Notes under the pieces: model-generated
Told to the model about the DNA's origin: nothing
Database searches by the model: none
Seen by the model: the letters and a program-made list of their open reading frames with translations, nothing else
Position numbers and translations under genes: made by a program
Assembly: GCA_949317995.1 (NCBI GenBank)
Contig: OX439044.1
Location: 29,646,733-29,710,732 of the forward strand
Length of the DNA: 64,000 nucleotides
From: Acholoe squamosa
Lineage: Eukaryota > Annelida > Polychaeta > Phyllodocida > Polynoidae
Reading direction: 5' to 3'
Part shown: piece after piece, positions 48,430 through 59,139 of the stretch
How positions within the stretch are numbered: position 1 is the first letter of the stretch
How the letters are laid out: each line of letters starts with the position of its first letter

Positions 48430-48700
48430 AAATAAAAAGTCAGTTTAGGAGTGCCGCAGGGCCCCTGCTATTTATCCTCTATATAAACCAGAGTACCACA
48501 CTTATTGACACGGACATCATGCTATATGCTGATGACATAGTTTTAATTTCTGAGGATGAGGAGCAACGCAGGAGCCGCTAAGTAATCCAGGCAAGGTGGG
48601 GAAATGGTGTTCCCGGCATGGCCTGACTATAAACACTAAGAAAACGTTTGTAAGGGTAGAAATGGCAGTAGTAGTCCAGAAATTTTAGATCAAAATAGGC
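48430..48700 (+). pseudogene. decayed LINE (non-LTR) reverse transcriptase fragment
   Basis: Conceptual translation across one frameshift gives GVPQGP, then LLFILYIN, then IMLYADDIVLISEDEEQ with the catalytic YADD. After a stop comes KWCSRHGLTINTKKTF. These are the ordered RT motifs of jockey/CR1/L1-type retrotransposons. About four residues are missing between GVPQG and LLF, and stops follow. The 5' portion and endonuclease are absent. Its downstream sequence continues into the left arm of the inverted duplication. Confidence 0.85.
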
Positions 48701-49500
48701 CTCCAGGTTAAACAAATTCGGAACAACCTAGTTTTTTTTTCAGGAAAGAAGCCCAGAAGGGTCCTAAAACACATACTAAAAGTCCCCAAAAATCCCCTTT
48801 GTGCTCGCTTGGAAATTCAAGATGGCGTTCTTAATGGTACTTAACTCTTTCCAGTGCACTACCAGGTAAAATACAGTGCACTATGAGGAGGGCATTTATA
48901 GTATCTGATAGCATTATCCTGGGTCCCATCAATAATTATTTTCAATGAATAATACCAGGTATTAGGGTATCATATGAAAGGAAATTACATACAGATTTCA
49001 AATCAGTCATTTTTGTATACATTTCACAAAGATTTCCTCATGGTCACCCTAACCCTATGTATCAATATTCCAGGGCTTGGGACCTCATTCTGCCATATTC
49101 TAGGGACTTTTAACAATGATAGAGCCGGCTGGAAAGAGTTAACCTATATTTTCTACACTTTCTAAGCTATATAGCTGGATAGAAATAGTTTAAATGGTAA
49201 AAAGATATGTCTGTATATGGTTTGAGATCCAGGGAATGTGATAGAGTGACAAAATTATGATTACTTTTAAATGAGGTGTCAAAAATGGCTGCTGGGGGTG
49301 ATTTCACAGGATTTAAGCTAGATGCAAAGAATCTGAGAGTTAAAGTTCTAAACAAAGATTCTTAAACTCAGGTAACCCCTAAGATTGAAGAAAAGTGAAT
49401 GGATGCAGTCTGGACCTAGCATACAAACATAAGTTAAGCAATGAGAATGTACTGAAAACTCATAAAGTGTTATCTGTATAGATCTGTTTCTAATTAAAGG
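48650..49500 (+). repeat. left arm of a large LINE-derived inverted repeat
   Basis: Homologous in reverse to about 51015-51760. Shared landmarks: a translated phrase KHI.KVPKNPLCA..EIQDGV; a TATAGCTGGATAGAAATAGT block; CAAAAATGGC; CTCAGGTAACCCC; and GGATGCAGTCTGG. The arm contains one TTAA-flanked insertion (48845-49138) absent from the other arm. Confidence 0.8.
48845..49138. mobile_element. TTAA-flanked MITE in the left arm
   Basis: Inverted ends CTCTTTCCAG and CTGGAAAGAG, 294 bp, flanked by TTAA at 48841-48844 and 49139-49142. The other arm of the inverted duplication has an uninterrupted TTAT at the same point. That makes it an empty site and confirms the insertion boundaries. TTAA targeting fits piggyBac- or Kolobok-type transposases. 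Confidence 0.75.
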
Positions 49501-50126
49501 AACTTGAATTGAATGGTGAGGGGTCAAGGAATTCAATCATTAAAGGGAAAAGGTACTCCATTTTCCTGATATTGTATTTTGATAGCCTTCATATAAGATA
49601 AAATATCCTGACACTGGGATTGATGCAGATTGTTCTGTGAATATTGATGATACTGTGGCATCATCACATAGAGGTGGGCCTTGGATAACAGTTGCATTTG
49701 AGGTCTTTGACAGCATAACCTCAACCAAGGTAGTAAAGAAGAGAAAGCCATATTCAGTGATGATACTGTAGTAGCAATGCTAGGGGGGCCTACATATTTA
49801 TATTGCTGTCGAGTAGTTGCTTGCCAGTGTGGCTCTGTGACTTGATCAGTGAGGATGTACTAGCCTTACAACCAGAACCTCCAGGAACAGTCTTGGGTTT
49901 AAACGGTACCATCAGCATTCAAGAGCATTGTATGGTCCCATCACCACAGCTGTGTTCCACTGCTACAATACATGCATAATTTCTCACAACCATCTGACTC
50001 TTTTGTTATTCAGATTCAGCTTAAACATTAGATACCTTTAATGGTATCATGCAAACAACTACTACACAAGATGTACTAATAGCTTACTCCAATCACAAGA
50101 CCATGCTGATAGTTATGCTGTCAGAT

Positions 50127-50166
50127 AAAGTGCATTGAGTACAAACAAAGTGCATTGAGTACAAAC
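50127..50166. repeat. exact 20-bp tandem duplication
   Basis: Two identical copies of AAAGTGCATTGAGTACAAAC. Confidence 0.9.
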
Positions 50167-50666
50167 AGACTCAAAAGTACAACATTCCCAAAATACATAA
50201 TTCAATCTGATAACCCCAATACTGTCTACTTTTACTGCTGCCATAACTAATTGTGATGGAGTGTTGGCTTTACATCCCCAGGGTAAACAAGAGCCTTTTA
50301 ACATGCTTAATGAATACAAGACTAAGAACTATTGATACTTGCAAAGACTCAACGAGTGATGTCATAGACATTATGAACATTAATTGGAAAAGGATTAATA
50401 AGCTCACCATTTCAAATAAGCCATCATATTACCCACTAGCACTGCAGCAAAACAGCATTCTTACAGAATCTATCATACAATGCAGGAATGGCTCTGCCTC
50501 TTTTAAAAATGGGCTGGAAATTAGAGGAAGGTAAGTTGATAATCTAGACACACATGGCCACAGGACCTCATTTAACCTGCTGTTGAGAGATGACTGATGG
50601 CATGTGGGTGCAAAGCAGCATGATGTATCAAGTCATGTAGATGCAAAAGAATGCTCTAGTCACATA

Positions 50667-50919
50667 CACTGAGAAAAACCTCTTACTCACTTGAGTCTAG
50701 ATCTAGACTTAGACAATGTCGCCAAAATGAGTATGATTTGAGACTCAGCCTGATATTTGGATGGTACTCAGGCAGAACCTGAGGCTGATCATGGGGTAAT
50801 ACTCTGGCTTTGCCTGAGTGTCACCCAAGGATCAGACTGAATCTCGAATCATAATCATTTTAGCGTCATTGCCTGAGTCTGGATCTAGACTCAAGTGAGT
50901 AAGAGATTTTTTTGCAGTG
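50667..50919. mobile_element. 253-bp foldback MITE with CACTG ends
   Basis: Flanked by TA on both sides. Ends are CACTGAGAAAAACCTCTTAC and, inverted, CACTGCAAAAAAATCTCTTAC. Complementarity continues inward through ACTCACTTGAGTCTAGATCT and, more weakly, to the centre. No coding capacity. Confidence 0.8.
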
Positions 50920-51014
50920 TAGTCTAAAGATTTATTCAAGGTCCAAGGTAGTTTGAAACAGAGACCCTTACCACAAACTGAACATGTTCATTAGATTTAC
51001 ACCAAAATGTCTTC

Positions 51015-51760
51015 GCATTTTGATCTAAACTTCTTTAATTGAGACCAATACACATAGCACTTTACGAGTTTCAGTATATTTTCATTGCTTAAATTATGTT
51101 TGTTTGTAAGATCCAGACTGCATCCATACTTTTTTCTTTAATCACAGGGGTTACCTGAGTTTAACCCATTGTGGCCTAGCATCGGCTATAGTCAACACCA
51201 TGGTATGCCTAGCATTGACTATAGTCAATGCCCATTATATAGGATTTGTATAGGAATTAAAAATAGGCTCATCCTCTAGGAACTAAACTTTTTTCAGAGG
51301 CCGTCCCCATGGCCAGGGCAACCATTTTTTGCTCTGTCCTTAAAGGGTTAAGAGCTGATGTTTGGACCCTTTACCCTAAGATTCAGTACATCTAGCTAAA
51401 GTCTTGTACAATCACCACTGATGGCCATTTTTGACACCTCATTCAATAGTAACTAAAGGTTTTGTAAATGTAATTTAGTCCTTCGATCTCAAAATATATA
51501 CAGTCATATCTTGCTACCATTTAAACTATTTCTATCCAGCTATAAAGCTTACAACAGTGTAGGAAATATAGCATAAGTACCATCATGGACGCCATCTTGA
51601 ATTTCCCAGTGAGCACAAAGGGGATTTTTGGGGACTTTTGGTATGTGTTTTAGGAGCCTTCTGGGCATCATTTCTGATAAAACCAGCTTGTTCCGAATTT
51701 GTTTAACCTGAAAGTCTAAAATTCCTGGACTACATGGTAGGTCTATACAAATAGACATTC
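51015..51760 (-). repeat. right arm of the LINE-derived inverted repeat
   Basis: Inverted copy of the left arm. The minus-strand frame 51549-51758 includes RRLLKHIPKVPKNPLCAHWE, the same peptide read on the plus strand at 48.75-48.83 kb, so the shared segment was once coding and belongs to the LINE. A TTAA-flanked insertion lies within it. Confidence 0.8.
51165..51347. mobile_element. TTAA-flanked element in the right arm (piggyBac-type ends)
   Basis: TTAA at 51161-51164 and 51348-51351; the ends read TTAACCC and GGGTTAA, as in piggyBac-like elements. 183 bp. The left arm has a single uninterrupted TTAA at the equivalent point (GATTCTTAAACTCAGG, about 49357-49372), which is the empty site. 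The interior has a duplicated palindromic GACTATAGTC motif. Confidence 0.7.
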
Positions 51761-52460
51761 CTCCCTATTTCGACTGATCTAGCTTCGACCATGACGGAGA
51801 TACTCAGTAGCCACCAGTTACAAAACAAGGGGTTACATATCAGCCTGAAAGTGTTTGATCCGAGGATGACCACTGAAGGCGCTTCACACTGACACAGGTG
51901 TCAGTTTACTGGCAAGAGGACACCAGATGGCACTCATGATGTTCAAACAGAATTTAGAACTAAGACCTGTGGGAAAGTAAATTTTTTGGCAAAAGTATGT
52001 TTAACATATAGTTACTAGTTAGATCATCGTCACCATCTACCTTAACTTTATTTCTTTTCTCATATATATACTGTTTAGTGTCTGTGTAAGTTTTTTCTCA
52101 TCATCCCATGGCTCCATGTTTCCCAGATCACAGCCACTGTGGTATGTAGATGGTATCAGATTATGTAGGCCCTATGCAGTCTTAGAACATCACGAAGTCT
52201 ATCAAAATTACATGCTGATAAGCAATAGGGGGGACAGGGCTCAAAAATGATACTCTGTACAACATCTGTTATGGTACAGTTCGTGGAGGTTTCAGTTGTA
52301 TTTTGCATGTAATTGATGTGTACTTATCATCTTTCGCCTGAACAAGGGTTCTTGTGGATAGCACTCTGTCTGTCACAGCACTTAAAATCACTTTAATGGA
52401 ACCTGTGTTGTTGTTGTTGCTGTTTTAACAAGAGTTTGTTTCTGATTAATTATTCACCTC
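51761..52460. other. non-coding DNA
   Basis: No recognised feature. Confidence 0.5.
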
Positions 52461-53470
52461 ATTATCAGTAATTGATAAATTGCGGGTAATGAGACTGACA
52501 GGCAAATTCATACTCCACCTAGTGGTGGTTCCAAGTACTCACCACACTCTCAAGGACTCAGCCCGGTGGTTCCACCTTCTGCTATTCAATGAGCAACTCT
52601 CAACCCTGGTTGCAATGGGTGACACACTTTACCTTTCTCACCTGGCGTTAATAACAATACGCCTTATAAACTTTCCCACCACTCCCACCCTTCTAATAGT
52701 GTGGTTTTCATAATACTCAAGACTTCGTAGTATCTTGATATGTTGACTTACCATATATATTATACTCAAACTTTATACTATAAACATTTATCCATTGTTG
52801 ATAACATACGGTATAAGTTAGTGCCTTACCTCATCTACATATTCAACTCTTAGATACAAACCGGTATCTCATTAGTTTAGTTACATGTTTATCATATACC
52901 GTATTTACTTGTGTTAGTTTAATAAAATTCCAATTTATGAATTTCCTGTTCAGTGTTCTCATTATCAGTAATTGATAAATTGCAGGTAATGAGACTGACA
53001 GGCAAATTCATACTCCACCTAGTGATGGTTCCAATTACTCACCACACTCTCAAGGACTCAGCCTGGTGGTTCCACCTTCTGCTATTCACTGAGCAACTCT
53101 CAACCCTGGTTGCAATGGGTGACACACTTTACCTTTCACACCTGGCGTTCATAACAATACGCCTTATAAACTTTCCCACCACTCCCACCCTTCTAATGGT
53201 GTGGTTTTCATAATACTCAGGACTTCGTAGTATCTTGATATGTTGACTTACCATATATATTATACTCAAACTTTATACTATGGACTCTGAACATTTATCC
53301 ATTGTTGGTAACATACGGTACAAGTTAGTGCCTTACCTCATTTACATATTCAACTCTTAGATACAAACCGGTATCTCATTAGTTTAGTTACATGTTTATC
53401 ATATACCGTATTTACTAATGTTAGTGTAATAAAACTCCACTTTGTGAATTTCCTGTTCAGTGTTCTCATT
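52461..53470. repeat. tandem duplication of a 500-bp unit
   Basis: Copy 1 starts at 52461 and copy 2 at 52961. Copy 2 is 507 bp because of a 7-bp insertion near 53282, and it is followed by the first bases of a third unit (CTCATTA at 53465). Overall divergence is only a few percent. Each copy keeps a similar open frame (from MRLTGKFILHL), and the unit start CTCATTATC...GGTAATGAG is partly palindromic. No domain is recognised. Confidence 0.9.
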
Positions 53471-54316
53471 AACCTTACCATCCCTTCTGCAGCTTGTAAT
53501 ATTTTTGCGTCATTCTGCTTCATCCATCTTTGTATCCTGCTCCTGATCATGATGATGTTATTCCATAACATAAGCACTTTTAAATTCAAGTGTGACAGTT
53601 TTTAATGAAAGAACCACAAAGAAGGAATTGTGTGATGGGTGTTTATTTTGGTAGATACATACAGATTTTAGTCAGAGTGTACTCATTTCCTCTCACAATA
53701 TCAAAACCCTTGTCCATAGGTTGAAGATTATATAGGTGATATGGTGAGTGTGTCTACAAATCATCTCTGGATCCCTGCGATATGACATCATCACAAAAAG
53801 GTGTATCAAACACATATTGCAGGGATACTTCATAGGTTTGCAATATTCTTAAATGAGCTGTGGAAATATTGTGGTATGTCACAAATACAATAGATTCCTC
53901 TTGAAAATGTGTTCCAATTTTACCAGCCAATACATAACGGTGCTCAAAACACTTAATCAAGTATGTCTCTATTGAACAGTTAATCTATGATGATTTAATT
54001 GATAGGATGATATGTGCATCATGCTACTGATGTATACCTGCCTATTAAATATTTTCTAAATATATATCTAGCTAAACGTATGGTTTTAACCTGACCACAG
54101 ACAATTCAAGCTAAATGAAGTCTGTAAAAAACAAGGTTTCAGAGTTGTAGGTTTAAAGGCAATAATTTACACAGTTTGCATTCATAACGGCATGACTGCC
54201 AACATAATAATTATCAAGTCTATCCAAATGCTGGCTTCATGGAATAAGACAGTTCGAATATTATGCTCAAATATAGTGCAAATCTGCCAGCATACAGTCA
54301 AGGTCCTTTTGTTACC
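53471..54316. other. region downstream of the GPCR gene
   Basis: Includes its probable 3' UTR on the minus strand. No other gene is seen. Confidence 0.5.
53642..53647 (-). terminator. candidate polyadenylation signal of the GPCR gene
   Basis: AATAAA on the minus strand about 670 nt beyond the stop codon. This is the first canonical hexamer I noticed in that direction; use is not demonstrated. Confidence 0.3.
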
Positions 54317-55324
54317 TTATCCAGGGCCAGGGGTTTTACCACTAGCCTGAGCAGTCCCAGCTTTGATGCATGGACAGAGAGTCTTCAGTGTGGCTCTTCG
54401 GAATGCTGGCAGAAGTATGAAGTATACAAATGGATTTGCCACTGAATTAAATGCACTTAACCACAAGCCAATCAACTGCACCACTGTATTCTTGATGTAA
54501 GAAACAAGACCCAAACGCCCAAGCATGTAGTACCATACATCCCAGCTCATCGAGAGGATAAAAATGATTGTAACTGCTATGGCTGTTTTGGTCATCTGAG
54601 ATGTAGCACTGTTGACAAGATTTGATTCACCAAAGCTTGAGTTGTCACGACGAGCGATGAGAGTGGCCAGAACCTTTCCATAAAGAATGCAAAAGAGGAT
54701 AAAGGGGACTAGCCAGTAAATGACAAATACATACTGACCATAGATGAAGAAGAACCATTCCATAGCAGGTCCCGGAACGAGGTACTCGCTCACACAGCGC
54801 GCATTGCTCATCCTGACTTGGATGAAGCATCCAAGATTGGAACCAATACCAATTGCATAGGCAATACCAATGAGCCGTCTTATACGCCCAATTGTGAGAT
54901 CAACATGCTTGAAGGGATGACAGATGGCCATGAATCGTTCATAGCCTACCATGACTAGGTTCCATACAGAACTTAATACCCATATCCAGTAGAGAAACTG
55001 TCCATGCCATACCTGGCAGATGATGCTGTCCAGAATAGGATTCCCTGTGTAAAACATGGGTTTCTGGAGCACCATGACAGTCCCAACAGCGCATACCATG
55101 AAGTCAACAAAGGCCTGGTTACGCAGGAGCAGGAGATAGCCAGGAGCAAAAATCTCACTTGCTTCTTTCAGAATGAAAACTGTGGCTAAGTTGGCAAGTG
55201 CACCAATACCAGTCATGACATACTGACTCATTGAGATTATGGTTCTAACGTCAATACCAGAGTCAGCCTGCATGGCATCAGTTGTGTTCATGTCCATATC
55301 TACCATCCCGGATAGGTTAGCCAT
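54317..55324 (-). CDS. intronless class A (rhodopsin-family) G protein-coupled receptor
   Basis: 335 residues in one exon, start ATG at 55322-55324 (in-frame stop seven codons upstream) and stop TAA at 54317-54319. Seven hydrophobic segments follow an N-terminus with two N-glycosylation sites (N3-L-S, N13-T-T). Landmarks: N45 in TM1, D74 in TM2, C103 at the top of TM3 pairing with C177 in loop 2, E129-R130-F131 in place of DRY, P207 in TM5, NPFVY at 297-301, and CPC at 317-319 as a likely palmitoylation site ahead of a short tail. TM6 reads SMSWDVWYY: the toggle-switch tryptophan is kept but the following CWxP proline is replaced by valine. It should be a plasma-membrane receptor signalling through G proteins. 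The ligand cannot be assigned; the pattern looks like peptide- or amine-type orphan receptors expanded in invertebrates. Confidence 0.9.
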   Translation of the reverse strand: MANLSGMVDMDMNTTDAMQADSGIDVRTIISMSQYVMTGIGALANLATVFILKEASEIFAPGYLLLLRNQAFVDFMVCAVGTVMVLQKPMFYTGNPILDSIICQVWHGQFLYWIWVLSSVWNLVMVGYERFMAICHPFKHVDLTIGRIRRLIGIAYAIGIGSNLGCFIQVRMSNARCVSEYLVPGPAMEWFFFIYGQYVFVIYWLVPFILFCILYGKVLATLIARRDNSSFGESNLVNSATSQMTKTAIAVTIIFILSMSWDVWYYMLGRLGLVSYIKNTVVQLIGLWLSAFNSVANPFVYFILLPAFRRATLKTLCPCIKAGTAQASGKTPGPG

Positions 55325-55406
55325 TGTCAAGTCACAATGTTAAAAGGTCTCAATTAGGTTAAAGCGATTAATCTCAGTCAGTTGAACTGGTTGCTCAGCA
55401 TTTCAT
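55325..55406 (-). promoter_or_regulatory. probable 5' UTR start of the GPCR coding exon
   Basis: On the minus strand a good acceptor, TTAGCTTTCTTTAGCAG, ends at 55407. The coding exon may therefore begin at 55406 and be joined to an upstream non-coding exon. The leader holds an ATG opening a three-codon upstream frame (ATG AAA TGC TGA), which might dampen translation. Confidence 0.3.
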
Positions 55407-57190
55407 CTGCTAAAGAAAGCTAACAGGAGTTCCTCTTTATATATACCATCATTCAAGCATAACTTACAAATAATACAGAGGCAAGTACTTTACACAAAAC
55501 TGTATATATAAGTGCAAAAGGGATTCATCCCAAAGTTTCCATTGTCAAACATTTGAACAAAGTTTTGCCCACTTTGAAACTAAGTGGAATATAATAGCAT
55601 ATTTACACCAAAGGGCGAGGAGAGCTAGTGTTACTTAGTAATGATTGACTAAATTGTCTTTACTCATGTGTTCACGAACTGGGTGGGGCAGTGTATTCTG
55701 GTTCCAATCCTTATCTTTGGGAATGTGCAAAGGCATCCAGATTATATTTCTATAGCAATAGATAAGACACCTATGATTGTGCCAAGAGGCGGCAAGGTTA
55801 CCTGAAAGATATACAGCAACAAAAAACTGGTAGGTTTGTGATGGATGTAAAAATACTTTAACTTTTCTTAGAGAATTAAAGTTCCTGTGAAAAAGATCTG
55901 TCCTGAACCATGGTTTTGCCATTCACTTCTATAGTTAAATCATGTCCGCTTTTTCTAACTCCTCTAGAGCTCTGAATTCTTTTTTAGCGCCTTCCACGCC
56001 GCGTAGCGGCGGTACCGCGAAGCGGTACGGGAGTGCGCTATGATGATTGCATTTGCCCCATGTGATGAGGTCTCACAATGCAAAATTACTGAATAGAGAA
56101 ATTGATAATTGTGAAATCTTCTTTATGTCTGCTTTTATGAGACATTTCATCAAACACTGGTATACCGACATTAACGGCGGGAGGCGTTTTTTTAGGCGGT
56201 CACAACCGCATTTCTTGTTTTCTATATGTTTCTTTCTTGGTATATGTTATATCGTTGAATGGGACAGGTATAAATTAATATAGATATTCAATTGAAATGT
56301 GCGTTTGAAGGCCGTTAAAATGGACATCCTTGAGGTTTGGACTTAGCAATGGGGTATCTTTTCCCCTCAACAGTTCATTCTATGTAATCACACCCAATTC
56401 AAATGTCCGGACATAAGTAGTTCAAGTAGGGTAAATAAGGTACATGTGACTTGCCCAGGTTAATTGGATAATTGGGTTGTGCAGTGCATTTGTCACAACA
56501 CTCAGGTAGGTACAGGTGTTCTTACATGTGGCCTATGTGATGTGTTTGGGGTGGGGGTCTCTAAATGTCAAATAACCAGGCCATTACTCCGAGTCCTTAG
56601 TAGTTATATAATCCCCTAAGAGGTACAGTGCGGTATTTGGTCTGGAACTAGTTGCATGTCCTTTTAAGATCGCTACATAATGACACTGTGAACCCCTGAA
56701 CATAATAATAGAAGCAAGCATGATATGGTTATACTGCAGCTGCTAAGTTGATCAGAAAGTAGTTGCATGTATTTAAAAGATCACTATGTTAGCCTATGTG
56801 GACACTGCTAAGGTGATGTGATAGCTTTAAAACATCGTTTTTAGTTTATGCAGTCTGGCATATAAGCCACGGGTAGGTTTATTATATATCAACAAGACCG
56901 TCCTCACTGAGGAAGATGCCTCAAAATAATTGTTTTTGTCCCTTCATGGCTGCATTCTGGCATCTAACGTTTATAATCCAATTTTCAGTGTAATTCTATT
57001 GTTTTGTAGTTCTATATTTCTTTTGTTTTCTATTTCTATTATCCTATAGTTCTATTCCTATGAGCAGACAGGTATAAAGGTATATTTATGTGGGTATTAA
57101 ATCCTTCCTACTTTAGCTTATAATGATGGACATACGCACTCAGTTTTGATATATACACATATAGTAACATGGACTGCTCTATATTTAAAT

Positions 57191-57192
<2 letters not shown>
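55407..57192. other. upstream flank of the GPCR gene, non-coding
   Basis: Contains the GC-rich hairpin cluster at 55986-56039 and a weak duplication of AGTTGCATGT...AAGATC at about 56649 and 56760. No gene is seen. Confidence 0.5.
55986..56039. repeat. GC-rich three-stem cruciform
   Basis: An outer stem AGCGC/GCGCT encloses two hairpins: GCCGC-GTA-GCGGC (55998-56010) and GTACCGC-GAA-GCGGTAC (56012-56028). The block is strikingly GC-rich in AT-rich surroundings and folds like a compact three-way junction. Confidence 0.75.

Positions 57193-57279
<87 letters not shown>
57193..57279. repeat. (AT)n microsatellite, about 43 units
   Basis: Uninterrupted AT/TA dinucleotide run. Confidence 0.95.
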
Positions 57280-57283
<4 letters not shown>

Positions 57284-58302
57284 ATTATCTAGATTGAATA
57301 AGTAAATGATTTTTAAATCTGGCCTTTCTCATATTCTGCCAGTGAAGTATGGGGAAGGTGGATTGAATAGGCTGAAGCGAGCCAGATACATACATTTGGA
57401 AAGTTATCCAATGGTGCTATATCAATCATTAGCACAAAGTGCTGCCTGTGTAGCTAACTATTAAAAGCCGCCCAAAGTCAAAAGTTGGTGAATTGGCGCT
57501 ATTCTCCCCACACAAACCCCTTGTATATTATTAAAGCTGCACCCCGAGTTCAGGATAATGCCATAAAGTGCCACAGTAGGCCTCTGAGCTGATGTATGAT
57601 GCAATCTATAACAAAGTTTATACACATTAGGAGCAAATTTTACCGACTAATAACTGAATTGTAAAATATATTTTTTTATCTTCTAAAAAGAATATGATTA
57701 CACGTGTACGTATTATTTCAAGCACACATCTCAACAGTTCAGAGAAACTCGAACTGTAGGTATGGCTTACAGTCCGAATTACCTCTATAGAAACTTCTAA
57801 AGGTTGGCACACTAAAATGAAAATGGTCTAAATATCGCTTTTTGGCTATGATAATTCATTTGTAGTATGAAATCTCAAAAAGATACTAATATGCACTAAA
57901 ATGAATACAAGCTTTTATCTTAAATTGGTATTAGAAAATCAATGTGACACGATCTACGAAAAGGGGGCTTAGTGCAAAGGGTTTAAGACCCCTTTTCACA
58001 GTCCATGCCACCAATATTGATCTAGCCCTTACTACTTGTAAGTTGTAATCAACAAGGGTCATTGTCAACACTGCATAAGGTAAATTGGTTGTGATTTGAA
58101 TTAAATAGGTATACACACTGTAGTCATTGGGATAGAGACAGCTAGTAATCTACCACATATTTGAGTAGTCTACTAAAAACAAAGTCTGATTTTCTATAAA
58201 ATCAAGAAAATTGACCTATTCCATAGACGAAAGAGGGCAGGGTTAAGGAGTAAAGTCTACTCGATCATTTTACATGAGTAACATGGTAGGCAATCTATAG
58301 AT
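57280..58302. other. non-coding DNA
   Basis: Contains the second copy of the small foldback element (57936-58012). Nothing else is recognised. Confidence 0.5.
57936..58012. repeat. small foldback element, copy 2
   Basis: Shares GAAAAGGGGGCTTAGTGCAA and AAGACCCCTT with copy 1 at 1343-1419. The terminal inverted repeats are more decayed (AATGTGACACG versus CATGCCACCA). Confidence 0.6.
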
Positions 58303-58445
58303 CAGAGATGAAAGTCACAGAGCATGAAAATCCCTGAAATGGTCCAATATTCGCCCCAAAAACCTGGGTTTCTATATGAATGTATAGGGCCCTGGAGCTT
58401 CAAAATCTCTGAAATCAGGGAATGCCCTGAAGACTTTCATCCCTG
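58303..58445. mobile_element. 143-bp MITE, family X copy 1
   Basis: Ends CAGAGATGAAAGTC and GACTTTCATCCCTG. Interior nearly identical to the copy at 60627-60769, including TATATGAATGTATAGGGCCC. Both copies are exactly 143 bp. No clean target duplication here. Confidence 0.8.
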
Positions 58446-59063
58446 GAAGATAACTTTGTCTGGGGCCCTTATATCCCAGCCAGTCTCTCAGGGCTAGCAT
58501 ATCAAGAGATTCAATCCCATTTCTAAACCAAACAAAAGGAGTATTGCCGCATTCTTATACAAACCCAGCCTCGATCGTCCAGTCCCCAATAGCACCTCGC
58601 ACAAGTTTTGCATTGGGACTGGAACAATTCTTTTATCCAAAATCACTGGTCTTTTTTCAATTGTGGCTTATAGGGATGTAACATTTCATAATGGTGTAGG
58701 GCCTACCGGGGGAAGAGTTTTATTAATTTCAAGTATGAGTTGGTAGAAAGGCTCTATACTGAGGCTTACTAAAAAGGTAGTAAACAGGCAATTCAAAGCA
58801 GATGCCTATTGATACATGGAGTTTAACATAATTTCCCAAGTGTACGTTATGCCCCAAAGTCAGCCTAAATCAACCCCAGCCCCAAACCATAACATTGCAG
58901 CTGGTTCTATAGGCTCTCCCACCAACTGAATTATAGTTCCATCTGAGACTTAAAACCTCTAAACCCGCAAAAAGAGGAAATGGAACTGGAAAGAAATTGT
59001 TAAAAGAAGACTTACGAGATACTGTAAATGTCAATTCCAATCAAAGCATCTTTTCTGACACTG
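58446..59063. other. non-coding DNA
   Basis: No recognised feature. Confidence 0.5.
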
Positions 59064-59139
59064 AGTCCACTGGGCCTCTGTTGCACAAATTTATACAGGA
59101 AATGTATGCCTCAATCACGTTACAGAGGCCAAGTGGACT
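59064..59139. repeat. 76-bp foldback mini-element, copy 2
   Basis: Arms AGTCCACTGGGCCTCTGT and ACAGAGGCCAAGTGGACT. Same length and termini as the element at 42318-42393, different core. Adjacent bases on the right (ATGGGT here, ACGGGT there) are also alike, so the true element may be slightly longer. Confidence 0.75.

Larger units (their letters stand above)
49501..51014. other. spacer between inverted arms
   Basis: No gene. Contains a 20-bp tandem duplication (50127-50166) and a foldback MITE (50667-50919). Confidence 0.5.
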
